From Nymphaea colorata (Eukaryota; Streptophyta; Magnoliopsida; Nymphaeales; Nymphaeaceae): a stretch of DNA of 64,000 nt. Positions 39,515 to 50,746 of this stretch are shown here, one piece after another. The position numbers and the translations under genes are program-made. Where the stretch lies: contig NC_045142.1 of the NCBI RefSeq assembly GCF_008831285.2, positions 377,001 through 441,000 on the forward strand. The letters run 5' to 3'. The stretch's first letter is position 1, and each line of letters opens with the position of its first letter. The notes under the pieces are model-generated. The model was not told the origin of the DNA, ran no database searches, and saw only the letters and a list, made by a program, of their open reading frames with translations.

Positions 39515-40736
39515 GTACGTCGCCATCTCTCTCTCTCTGTCCATGCATTTTGTTGTTTGTTGGGGTTTCAAAAGATAGTGTCTAAACCTGTGGATCGCGA
39601 GACCAGATGTCGGAAATTTCTCTTGACGTCAGAAGTTCTAACACTTTTTGGTTAGAGATTATCCGATTTCTTTTTGAACTAGGCTGTGGGTTATAGTTTA
39701 TTTTTTCCCTTCTCTTTTCTAGTAATTAATGTCGACTTCTGGAGGATCAGAGGAAGCGTATTCAAGATGCTGAGTTCCTGTGAGTTTTCATCCATCGGCG
39801 GTGATTGGCACGGCGAATTAGCAGAAATCGGTGTCTGCAATGTCTTGCCGAAGGTTCTGGAATCTTGATGGAGTTTAGTGGTTCCGTAGCCGGAAGGTAG
39901 GTTGGTTAAGACTACGAACTGGAGGCACATAATTTCTCAAGTAAACCCTAGAGTGAGCTATTAAACGAGCATTACCGAAACGGAGCTATTAAGCCCGAAA
40001 TCAGAGGTCATGTTGACGAGTATCCTGTAAGCGTCAAATTTATACTCTCTGTATACGTGCGTCCACATATTTGGAATGACCTATTATTTGTTGGGAACTT
40101 TGGGAGAACCCTTGAGAGTTTTTGTCCACGCATCAGGACGCGATACTCCCGGCGTGGAATACTTTGTGCGGGCTTCGAATCCGTAACGTCCTGTCAACTT
40201 GATAACATTGACATGTTGCCCATTTCAGATATCAGACCAATAGAATAGATGGCAACAAATGGAAAAAATGCATGACTCAATATGTGAAGCGGAAGATCAA
40301 GTAGTATGCGAATGTTTGATTATTAGAATAGGCGATGGAACTCGGAGAAGTGGAAAGCAAATGCTAGAAAAGGGAAGGCAACTACAAACAGACTCACGGT
40401 GCATATCTGCATGTGAACATGCACACTAGCTGGACGAGGAAGCGAATATTTTCATCATTAGCATAGCCGATGTAAGTCGGAGAAGTGGCAAGCAAATTTC
40501 AGACAAGGAGTGTCAACTACGTGCGGAATCATTATGCAGTTGCGAGTGCGTAGAGTATATATCTGCTTACATGATGACGCTTATGAGTTACCCACATAAC
40601 AAGGGACATGGATCTTTTATGTGTCTAAGGGCCTCAATATGCACTTTAATCTCTCTAGAATTTTGAGGCAATGCAGGCCGTAAGATAGGAGTACGTTTTT
40701 CTTTGCTTACTGTGCTGACAACCTTTTGCATCTCAG
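39515..40736 (+). other. Probable 5' UTR intron of KNL2
   Basis: The donor GAG|GTACGT at 39515 and the acceptor TTGCATCTCAG at 40736 are both strong, and the exon that follows carries an in-frame stop (40747-40749) before the start codon. This makes the upstream sequence untranslated. Extra non-coding exons inside cannot be excluded. Confidence 0.5.
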
Positions 40737-40756
40737 GTCATATCCATAGATCATAG

Positions 40757-40771
40757 ATGTCCGTCGAATGA
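40757..40771 (+). promoter_or_regulatory. Four-codon uORF overlapping the KNL2 start codon
   Basis: ATG TCC GTC GAA TGA encodes Met-Ser-Val-Glu; its stop overlaps the KNL2 ATG at 40768 (ATGA). Such an overlap could lower translation of the main frame or allow reinitiation. The function is inferred and depends on the leader being transcribed as proposed. Confidence 0.5.
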
Positions 40772-43700
40772 ATGTCGGGATAGCCCTTAGGTTCATGGAG
40801 AAACTCAGACGGTCGTCCGTGCATAGCAACTCCCCAAGTGAAACACGGGAAGCAGGGTCATTCGGTGACTGCAAGAGCCACATTGTGGATAACGTGGTAT
40901 GCTCACATAGTTCTCCTGCTGACTGTATACACCTTTTCTGGCTGTGGATGTTGAATTCTTCACTCATCAATTCCTTTAATATGCTTTGCAGGTCCTTTTA
41001 CGTGATTGGTACTTGATAAAATCACCAAAAGCACATATGGGGAAAAGATTAGCTGTTGGAGGCATATTATCAAAAGGGTACATCCCACTTTTGATACACG
41101 ACTCATTGATGTCTGCCCCATTATTTTGAATTCCATTTTCTTTTATTCTAGTTTCTGCTATGAATGTGAACTGTGTCGTGCTTTACATTGAAGTTGCCTT
41201 TATGTTCTGCATAATAACCTGCCAGGAAGTTGAAGGATTTTTTAAGAGAGTAAGAATCACATTCTTTTGTCACGATGAGCTGTCTATACTGGCATGAACT
41301 GTCACGTTTGGAACTTGAGTTGTCTTCTGTTGCGGAAGAGTTGTTTGAATGATATTCATTCTTACTTACTGAACATGCATTGGGTTTGGGATCTAACACA
41401 TGGTAATCAATGCATGTTTTATGAGTCATTTGAGGCTGGCAGAGCCAGCAATTTCAGTGAAGTCAAGGGGGCACAAATATAAAAAAAAAATTATAATTGC
41501 TGAGAGGCAATGACATGAAAAATATATGTTTGCAAAAAGATTTTTGAAAATTTTGGAGGAGCACATGCCCCTGTCGGCTTATCTTTAAGTCCACCACGTG
41601 TACTTTTATGTTTTTACATTTATTTTCTTCGTACTTTTTGGCACATTTCAAAATGCAATTCAGGAAGCTCTTATGTCATGGCATCACAGGGATCAGGGTG
41701 TAAATAATTTCGAATCAGCTCCTATCATTCAAAGAGTTAATGCCTCTAGGCTTAGGACAGCAGATGGACTCACTATTCTGCTCTTTGGGCTTATTGATGG
41801 ACGAAGGACCTCTGAGAATGGCTTTCCAAATGAGGTATGCATGTAATGCATGTATAGGCATGTTGTTGCAAACTTGGTGGATTCCTCGTGCACTTGGTGC
41901 AGCTTTGTTCATTATTGTCGAAGTGATTGGTTTACTATTGTCTGTAACCTAAGCAGGCACTAAGTTTTTTCCAGATTGGATTTCCATTTACATGGGAATT
42001 TCTTGCCGACGGATACATCAGTAGTGATGATACTTCTTGCAGTTCTTTAGGACATGCTAACGATGTTAATGAACTGATGCATTCAGCTGGTAGAGCAAAA
42101 CATGTGAGGATATTCTCAGATGCTGAAAAATGGAGCAAAAGTGATTCTGCTAGTTGGCCAGAGAATGACAGATCAATGCAGAGCTCTTTTGCCAGGAAAG
42201 TTGAAGATAAGTGTGGTTCGTTCTTGAAAGATCCTGCCTTACAAGTGGGCTCAAATCCAAAGAATCTTAGTCCATCTGATGCATGGAAAAGCGAAGACAA
42301 GGGAAGTGTGCACAAGTATAATATTTCTTTGGCTGGGAGTGCTTTAGGAAATATTCGAAAGCTTGATGATGATGGAAAAATACATCCTGATGATGGCGAT
42401 AGATGTGTAAAAAATTATTTGGATGAAGCCACCCCGAATCAAACATTGTCGGACACATTGAAGAGCATCTCGATGAGTATCTCATATAAAAATAGAGGCC
42501 CACAACCAGAACATGAGTGTCAGCATGTAAACAGTGGGATGGAAGAAAATTCGGCAGATAAACCTTCTCAAATGAAGGGCACAGGGACAATCTCAATGGG
42601 CATCTCATATAAAAATAGAGACATGCAACCAGACCTTGATTGTCAGCATATAAACAGTGATTTGGAAGAAAATGCAGCAGATAAACCTTCTCAAATGAAG
42701 CACACAGGGAATTCCTATTTTGTGTCTGTTTCGGTGGATCAGCCTGTAGAAACGATACCAAATACTGTCATTCACCCTCGCAGTCCTGAAGTTGGATATG
42801 CAGCTAATACTGGTTGTATTGGCTTGTCGCAACCTCCTGAATGCAGCAATAACATGTTAAATGCAAATATTCCTGTAGAGAACTTAGGGGGTAGGGAAAG
42901 TAATGTTGGCAAGCATCCTGAAATACAAAAAGTTTCTTGCTCAGAGATCATGTACCTCACAGAATCAGGAATAGTAATGCCATTAGCTACTAAGTTTAAT
43001 CGCGTGCCTGCAAGGTTGTCATGTAGTCCTGTTGTTTTAGCACATAAAAAGTTTCCATGTCAGCCATGTAAAGGTAATGCAGAAAATGCAAAAGGTGGAG
43101 TCTTTGTAGGAAATTCTGTTGGTGAAAGGATTAGAGATGCAGCAAAATTAGTTATTGAAGGATGCACAACAAGATCAAATTCTAAAATTGTCAAAGATGA
43201 GCATGTTGAATCTGAAAATGACAGTTTATTGCGGAGCCCTGTAAAGAGAACTAAGACATGCCAACTTGGTTTGTCTAAACAACTACCACAAAGAGGTGCA
43301 CTGTTGAAGTCAGAGACAATCAAGGTCACAAGCAAAGATGCATCACCTGTAACTCCGAGCACAAGGAGAGTGACAAGAGCTAGGGCTAAGTCAACTTCTT
43401 TTGAAGGCCTTGAGAAAGAAGAACAGAATGGTGGTTCTGGTCTGAAGGATGGTTACAACAAGGATGCCACTATCCCAATGGAGTGTTCTAAGGATGCCTT
43501 TCTTGACATGGATGGAAACACATCAGGTGCATCCGAGTTTGGAATTGGGGGAAACAAAGATAAAATGAGGTTAGGTGCTGAAACTAATGATAGCAGACAC
43601 CGAAGTACTACATTGAGAGCTACGTCAAGTAGCTTGAGGAGCTCACAGAAGGAGGGAAAACGGGGCCGTTCTACCCAGCAGGCTGCTAATGGAGAGGATG

Positions 43701-45137
43701 TCTCTACCTCAATAAGCTGCTCTCAGGATACTGTTTTTAACATGGACAGTAGAAGGTCAAACTCTTCTGAGTATGAACCTGGAAAAAACAAAAATAAAGT
43801 GGGGTTAGATGCTAAAAATTCTGATAGTGGTCAAAGAATTACTAGATCAAGGGCTACGTCAAGGAGCATGAGGTGCTCTCGGAAAGGGGGAGAGGGAGAC
43901 TGTCATATTCAGAAGGATACTAGTAACATGGATGTCACTGCTTCAAAAAGCTGTTTCAAGGGAGCTTTATGTGAGAGGAAGTCTGGTGAAACCGAGATGC
44001 ATGTCCAATATGTGAGTGCAGTTTGGCGTGTTTAGTTTAACTCCCTGGTAGCAATATTGTACATAAGCATAATTTTGTCTTGCATTGGATTAATTTTCTG
44101 GTAGCCGTATTATCCATGATCAAACTGCAGATAAGATATTTTTAATGGTTGTGTTATACCATTTATGCCATTACCATTTAGCATCTTCACAAATATTAGT
44201 AATAAGATTGTACTTACATGGTGACGCCATATTTAGTTGGGAACTTGGGTCGCATTGACAATGTTACTATTTTTGTCTCTACTTCCTCCATTTGATGCCA
44301 TTGGCTTTCATTTCTCTTGTTTGCTCCTATTTGAAAATAACCTTAATATTACCTTAGTGTGACTTGTCACCTCCAGGTCTAGTGCTTTGTTTCCCTAAGT
44401 TGTCTTCAGGCCCTCAGGGCAGAGCCAGGATTTCGTCCTTTTTTATGTGTGTTAGGGGGTGGGGGATGGGGAATAGTCGTGCAACACACTAAATAGAATT
44501 TTTGAATTTTTTTTCACAGGGCCAAGTCCTATTTTTATAAAGTTTTATAGGGGCAAAACGAATTAATATATAAAACTAAAATTTTCAAACATGAGTTTAG
44601 AGGGGTGCGGGGCATGGCCACTGTGGGCCTCCTTAGCTTTGCGCTTGCTTCAGGTATTCCCCTTGTATTGATATTGTCATACTCCTTTCATCCTTCAGTC
44701 TAAATTGTCTAAACTATTTTTTTCTGTATGTTAATCTTCTCTCTCTCTCTACCCCCAACACATATACCCAAATATGGTGTTCATTGCATCCTTAATTTAT
44801 TTAACTATCAATGTATTCATTACACTGTGAAACTTAAGTTAAATATTAAACTGCCATGGTTTTTTTAATCAGCGTATAGTGTTTGATCTCAACTTTTGGC
44901 AGGACAGGAGATTTATTTGAGCCTTGATGGCCGGTATAAATGGATTGTTGAGATCATCCAAGACTTAGCTATATTGCTCTTATCAGCTGGGTTGGCCGAG
45001 ATCACCTATAGGATCCCACTACTAAAGCTGGGCGTCAGGCTAGGTACCTGATGGGCTTTTGGGTCCTTGGCTGAAAAAGGATCAGGCTCGGGCTGTGAAA
45101 TGAGGCCTTGGGCCCGCCCGATAACTTTTTGGCCCGA

Positions 45138-45203
<66 letters not shown>

Positions 45204-48200
45204 CATTATAAATATTGTATTTATATATTACACTTATATATATTATATGTTTTTTTATTATAATCAGGTTGCGTGGGGCTGGGCTGGGGCTGTTGTTACA
45301 GGTGGCGGACTGGCTGAAGCCCGATTTGGATTGGACCAGGCCAGGCCCAATGCAGCACTAATGGCGTCTAATTGCTGCCATTCATTGCCATTTTCCTGGA
45401 CCTACCTACAACAACTAGCCAAGATCTATGAACAGCATTAAGTGGTGCATGCTCTCAAGGCAGTGAATATGCTATCACACTTTCGAAATGATGCTCTTAA
45501 TGAGGAAAGCGTGTCGAAGTTGAAAGGGATAGTCCTAAGATTAGAAGTTCTATTGTGCTTGCATAGGACTGCTACACAATGTCTTCTAAGCTTGTAGTCA
45601 ATGTCAAGAGCTTATGGATTCCCAAAGATCATATGGTGGTGGACACAACACCCATCTAGTCTGTAACTCATTTGGACCAAACCGGCCATGTTGTTTTGTT
45701 ATTGCTGCCCAATCTACCTCACTACTTAGTGTTTTGGTCTTGGTGGTTTGAGACATTTGTTAGACTCTCTACCCTCCAAATGGTTGTCTTGGTTGGTCCT
45801 GTAAGGTTATCGTAGTTTTGTTTGTATTAGCTCAATCCTTAGATCAATCTTGTTCCATGAACTAATTGTAAGAAAGTGCATGACGTACTCATCCTCATCC
45901 TTCCATATGGTATCCTTTTCACCTTCATTTTAGATTACTGAGATTTGTCTGACCCATTGTCACAAATATTGTTCTTGAGTTTTTAACAATGGATTTTTTT
46001 CTCAGGTATTTATTGGTAAAGTTAATTTTTCTTAGAAAAATTTTGGGTAACTTTAAAAAATGAAAAAAATGCAAAAATATGAATAAAAAGGAAATAAATC
46101 AGAGACTAATAATAAAACATAAATAAAACTAGATAAAAAGATATTTTAATGATGATAAAAATGAAATAATTTAGTTTAAGTTTAAATTTGTAATCTATGA
46201 TGATATCAACATTAAAAAAGGGAAAATGAAAAAAAAAGGAAAAAATAATGAAAAACACGATTTTCATGTTTTTTTTTCAAAATATTGAGATTTTTTCAAG
46301 TTCGTTTAATATCACGATAGAACTTTCACGATATCTGTGACACTGTTCTGACCAATGTTTCATATTTGTTTATGCTTCTGGACTTAGTTGCCCTAGTTGG
46401 TATTTGATCCTGCTCAAGAGCTGCTTCTTGATCATAGGGAGGTTCTTTATGATATAGTTTAAGTCTAGATTACATGATGGATCCATGGAAGATGCCCAGC
46501 TTATTGGGTCGCTACATGGGTATGTTGATGTTGGTACATTTGTTGTGCCTATTGGGTACATTTTGGATTGGGTGCACGTCAAGGCCTGATTCAACCCGCA
46601 ATTTATGTTTTAAAAGTTAAAAGTTAAAACATAAAAAGAGAAGACTACAGGCATCGACGAGGATCAGGTCTAGGTCAGACTCGATTGTAAGCGTTAACCT
46701 TAAAATGGAATTCTGCTTCTTCCCTTCTGCACTGCTCTTCTTTGGCAGTGGTGAATGATAGACTGGCGATGGACAATGACGAGCCATGGTGGTGAAGCCA
46801 TCAGCAAGAACTTGCAAATTGCATCAAGTGACTAAGAGTTTAGAGGAAGAGAAAAAGAGAGAGTGGGTTTTGCATGGTCCCCTACCTTGGAGGGTTTTGT
46901 GCGGGAGAGAGAGATTACCGCCTATGTGTGAGGCTAGGGAGAGAAACTACAATGGACCTGAATGCCAAAGATCTCTCTCTCTCTCTCTCTCTCTGTCTAT
47001 TTATTGTCTTTTAATGGTGGGACGAGGCTTGACAAAGAGAGGAGGAAATGGTTTTTGGATCTTTTGCCCCTTTCTCAATTTGTTTATTAACTTTATTCAG
47101 AAGTCCATGTCAAAGAAAGACAGGGCCTTTGGGGTCTGAGTGTTAGAAAATTGCAAATTGACTTATTATGAAATGACTTGCTTCATGATATTCATATTTT
47201 TAAGCATATATGAATATACTCTGCCATACCTCCTCCCCACATATTTCTCAGTGCATAAAGATCTTTCTGCTTCCAACTCTTATTAGTTGCAGCATTAGTG
47301 TTGGGGAGTGACTGCAAGATATGTTTAAAGGACTATTCTTGCTTGCATTGGAACACGAGAGGAACATACAAGACAGATGCTGTGTCAGTCAATAACTCAT
47401 AAAGCTTACTCTAGCAGCAGCTCGGAGACAGTTTGAATACCTTGTCTTATTTAATTTTCCTTAATTTTCAGATTTAGCAAAAAAACAATCTTAAAGTAGG
47501 ATAAACTGTCTGCACTTTGACAAGAATTATTCAACAGATTTTTGTATGACAATCCAACAGTTTTGACGAGTGATAACTTTATGATACAATGATGGTGAGG
47601 AATTTAGTTAAAATAACAATTATATTTTACTATTCTTTTTAAAATGAAAAATAAGTAAATAACGACAATATATTGAAACATATGAGCAAGTTTGCAACTG
47701 CAATCTTTTGCTTGTGATAGTGGAGTCCGTGACTGCAGTGTAACCCTACCAGGGTACTGGGCAGAAAGTCTAATGTTGCTGACAAAAAAATTGTTTAGGC
47801 TTTCAAGTTGAAGTTGCTTTGTAACCATCAGGTACAGGCCATAGAAGTTTATCAGAAGCAGGCAGGAATAATGGCTTTGTCTTCCTAACCTTACTCATTT
47901 TAATGGAGTGCAGCTTTGGGACTATACCTGGGATTAAACCTGCCTAATTTTTACTTGATTATACTTTAGTGCTTTACTAACGTTGGGTGAGTTCTGAGAA
48001 TGAAACTCTTCCTTGGACTTATGCACAATATTACTTCATTATGTTATGGTCTTCAAATATGTGCTTCAGTATTTTCTTTCATGCATGTTTTTGTTCTTGC
48101 CCCTTTTGCAGTTATGGGGTTGCATCTTATTTATTCTTTTCCGTCTTCATTTTCTTTATCAGGCATGTAGACCCTTTGTTCCTTCCGGTAGTGCAGAAAA

Positions 48201-50746
48201 ATCATCATCTGCACCTGGAAAAGCACTCAATTTAAAGATGTCCAGTTCAGGTATTTTTTTACTTTTTGTCATGCCAGAATTTAAATTCATAGTTATTTAA
48301 GTGAATACTTCCATCAGTCTAAATTTAAGGTTTTGGCCTTTCGGTTTGGTTTACTTCATCATTCTTTCTATATTACATTTCCAAGTGCTAAAGGTTGTAT
48401 TTGGACAACTCTAGGGCGACTTATTGTTCCTCCTTTGGCTCATTGGCGCAATGAACAGATTGTATACGATACGGTAATGCTCCTCTAGGCTTTGGCTTTT
48501 TTTTTTTTTCTAAAAAAAAAATATGTTTTGGATCATTGTGAGTGATAGAACCAGGGTTTTCTTCCCTTTATAGAACTTAGAGGACATAGATAATACTCCC
48601 ATTGGTTGCTTGGTGAGAGGTGTATTCTATGTGGAATTCCAAAAGTGTTTACACTTGAATATACTCCAGTGGTTTCTGAGGTTCGTCAGTTTTTCCTCTA
48701 TTGGTTTCACATGCTTCAGATAAGCTGATTCCCTTTCTTACTGCTAGTAAGATTAGGGCCTATGTTGCCATAAGCACTGACACAGCTTAGGCAGTCTTTT
48801 GAGTTTAAAACGTAGGCAGGTTCTTGCTTTTCAAAAGAGAAGTTAAAACAGGAAAAGAGGGAGAAGCCAATAATGTGCAAACATTAATTGTAATAAAAAA
48901 AAAAACTTAACTGTCAACTTACTTTCGCCAAGCAGCTAAATTGCGCGTTAAACATTCCATAACATGATAATAGACGATTAAAAGTTTAAAGGGTGAATCC
49001 AAATTAAGTTGAACAATCAAAGTTTAAAGGTTATGTGGCATAAACAGCACAAGGTTAAAAAAAATTAACATCTTGCCTTTCAATGCTATGAAGTATGCAA
49101 AATCTAATTTCCTAAGTAGGAACCGCTTTGTGAAATCTCTAATTTTAATTTCTAAAACCTAAAAGCCCAACAAACTAAGTGTCAGAAGAAAAGGAAAATA
49201 AATTTTCAACATAATCATAGTTTCCATGTTGACACTGCTTCCTGTAAAACTATCTTCTTTTGTAAATTATAATTTTAATGAGCCAATATATATATATATC
49301 TATATATATATATAGAAAAATCCACATGCACGCACACACACACATATATATAACAAAGCTGAGTTGGAAACCTGAAACAACCATACTGATATTCAAAACA
49401 TACTAGTATGTGGACCATAATTGTAACCATAATCCTACATAGATATACACATAAAATAAACGAGAAAAAGAAGCAGAAGAATATAAGTTGTTTAAGGAAA
49501 TGAAACAGGACAAGAACAAAATATCGGTTCTTAAATAAAAAAAAAAGGATCTGCTGAGCACCTAGGCAGTAGCCTAAGTGTCATCGTGTGGCAGATTGGC
49601 TAGGGATCTATCCATGCCTTTCATGAGAAAGATTGAAACGATAATGTTTATACACCATGACTCATGTCTTTTTCTTTTGGGGGAACACGTTTTTCTTGTT
49701 GAAAATTTTTGTTTTTGGTCACTGATTTTGTGCATTAATGTGGATTTGAAGAATGAGCACTATACTTTTCTGTAGATATATACTTGTTACAATGATTTAT
49801 TTGGTACCAGATATTTGCTTTTTCCTTTGAAATTTTTGTTCTTGTTTGTTCCTTCATGTCAGTGCACCAAACTGTCTGATGTATTACTGGCATATTGCAG
49901 GAAGGGGGAATCACTTGCATTTTTGATGGCTCACAATTTATAAGGCGACCAGGTATACAGATTTGATTTGGACATAAGAATCTTAAACTGAGTGCCCACC
50001 AAAACATTGGTCCTGAAAATGGATTTATCCGGGTGTGTAAGAATTAGCTCTGGAACATGATAACAGATTCTTTGAACATGTTTAGTTACTTGACTCGAAA
50101 GTTTATTCGATTCTGCCCTTCTGTTGAGATTTCTTTTCTGTTGAGATTTCTTCTACGATGTTCAATGGCCTTTTAGATCTGCTTTGAAATCAAATTTCAA
50201 ATGCAGCAGCTCAATGGCCTCATCCATGTGACATAGGTCGACATATTTAGGAGCTTTGTTCTTGAATTTCCTTTTATTTCCATGCCGGTGCTGCAGCCCA
50301 ATTGCCATGTCCATGTTACACCGTTTGGGACATTTCTAATTTCTTCTACTTCTTGATATCCTACTGCGTCCTTTCTTGGTTGATGAAGCCTGGCCTATGG
50401 CTTTCTTTTGTCATACGCATGGTATTCTAAACCAATATTTTGCTATAATTGAGACTTTGTTTGCAGTACATTAGGACTATCTATGTAAACAATGTCGCCA
50501 GTTAGATGTTCCTTGCAAACATGCAGCAATATGCCACAAAGTTCACTCGGATCCTTACAATTGATGATTATTGTATCCTGGAAGTCGATAAAAACAGATA
50601 GTACCTGTGCAGTAGGAGCACTTTAACAGTTAGTATTTTCTTTGCTTATATTTTTTAGATTGATAGTCTGTTCTTTCTTCCCAATGTGTACACTAGCAGG
50701 CACCCATTCAGGTCAACATGCTAACAAGAAGCAGAAAGCCGCATAG
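40768..50746 (+). CDS. KNL2: KNL2 (alpha type), SANTA and CENPC-k centromere protein
   Basis: Eight coding exons, 40768..40896, 40992..41077, 41690..41834, 41957..44011, 48163..48250, 48415..48473, 49901..49952 and 50700..50746, join in frame to 886 residues. Residues about 44-137 are the SANTA domain: VLLRDWYLIK, GKRLAVGGILSKG, DGLTILLFGLIDG, then NGFPNE with IGFPFTWE. Residues 835-872 are a CENPC-k motif (GRLIVPPLAHWRNEQ, VYDT, EGGITCIFDG), split by an intron, with a short basic tail. CENPC-k marks the alpha clade. KNL2 binds centromeric nucleosomes and helps load CENH3. The central region, mostly one 2055-base exon, is disordered and Ser/Lys-rich, with a 41-residue tandem repeat at about 291-372 and three copies of a longer R-rich unit at about 589-805. 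It is longer than the roughly 600 residues of Arabidopsis KNL2. Exon 3 begins at 41690, the acceptor that restores frame. No frame breaks seen. Confidence 0.88.
41434..41590. mobile_element. Short hAT-like relic in KNL2 intron 2
   Basis: Starts with GGCTGGCAGAGCCAGCAATT and ends with CATGCCCCTGTCGGCTTATC, matching the end sequences of the elements at 31710 and 44411. It is AT-rich inside and has no clear target duplication. Related by inspection only. Confidence 0.5.
42467..42712 (+). repeat. 123-bp in-frame tandem repeat in KNL2
   Basis: Two copies, 42467-42589 and 42590-42712, encode ISMSISYKNRGPQPEHECQH... and ISMGISYKNRDMQPDLDCQH..., each 41 residues and ending SADKPSQMK or AADKPSQMK. 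They differ at about a quarter of residues. The frame is kept, so the copies are expressed in the protein. Confidence 0.95.
43361..44011 (+). repeat. Three-copy R-rich coding repeat in KNL2
   Basis: Units start near 43361 (TRRVTRARAKSTSF), 43601 (RSTTLRATSSSLRSS) and 43832 (QRITRSRATSRSMRCS), spaced 240 and 231 bases. Each is followed by a Lys/Gly-rich stretch and a SKDAF/SQDTVF/SCFKGA-like block, then MDGNTSGASE or MDSRRSNSSE. The units are diverged but in order and in frame. Confidence 0.8.
44404..44654. mobile_element. Short hAT-like element in KNL2 intron 4
   Basis: Left end CAGGGCAGAGCCAGG and right end CTTAGCTTTGCGCTTG are degenerate inverted repeats of the same type as at 31710. A 7-bp direct repeat, CTTCAGG, lies at 44404-44410 and 44648-44654. 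About 237 bases, no coding capacity. Confidence 0.65.
45020..45361. mobile_element. MITE with (TATC)n/(TA)n core
   Basis: The ends, ACTAAAGCTGGGCGTCAGGC and GGCCAGGCCCAATGCAGCAC, are imperfect inverted repeats rich in GGGC/GCCC, and enclose a long tetranucleotide and dinucleotide microsatellite at 45138-45202. No coding capacity; class uncertain. Confidence 0.5.
46972..46994. repeat. (CT)n microsatellite
   Basis: About 11 CT units within KNL2 intron 4. Confidence 0.9.

Larger units (their letters stand above)
44012..48162 (+). other. KNL2 intron 4, 4.15 kb with inserted elements
   Basis: The donor is TAT|GTGAGT and the acceptor TTTCTTTATCAG. It contains a hAT-like element (44404-44654), a MITE with a microsatellite core (45020-45361), an A/T-rich stretch (46020-46330) and a (CT)n tract (46972-46994). 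I found no exon that fits between the flanking exons, which already share phase 0. Confidence 0.7.

Noticed and set aside
39431-39655. A plus-strand frame beginning at the E2F site (MAGNSDRW...)
   Set aside because: It starts at TTG, not ATG, and runs through a strong donor at 39515; it is leader sequence of KNL2.
41660-41689. Earlier acceptor for KNL2 exon 3 (before GAAGCTCTTATG)
   Set aside because: It breaks the frame from exon 2; the acceptor at 41689 restores GDQGVNN and the SANTA domain.
45067-45441. A 124-residue plus-strand frame
   Set aside because: It is translated microsatellite and MITE sequence with no family resemblance.
46786-47139. A possible captured gene fragment in KNL2 intron 4 (MVVKPSARTCK...)
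   Set aside because: The frame has no recognisable domain and runs into a CT microsatellite; no flanking terminal repeats were found.
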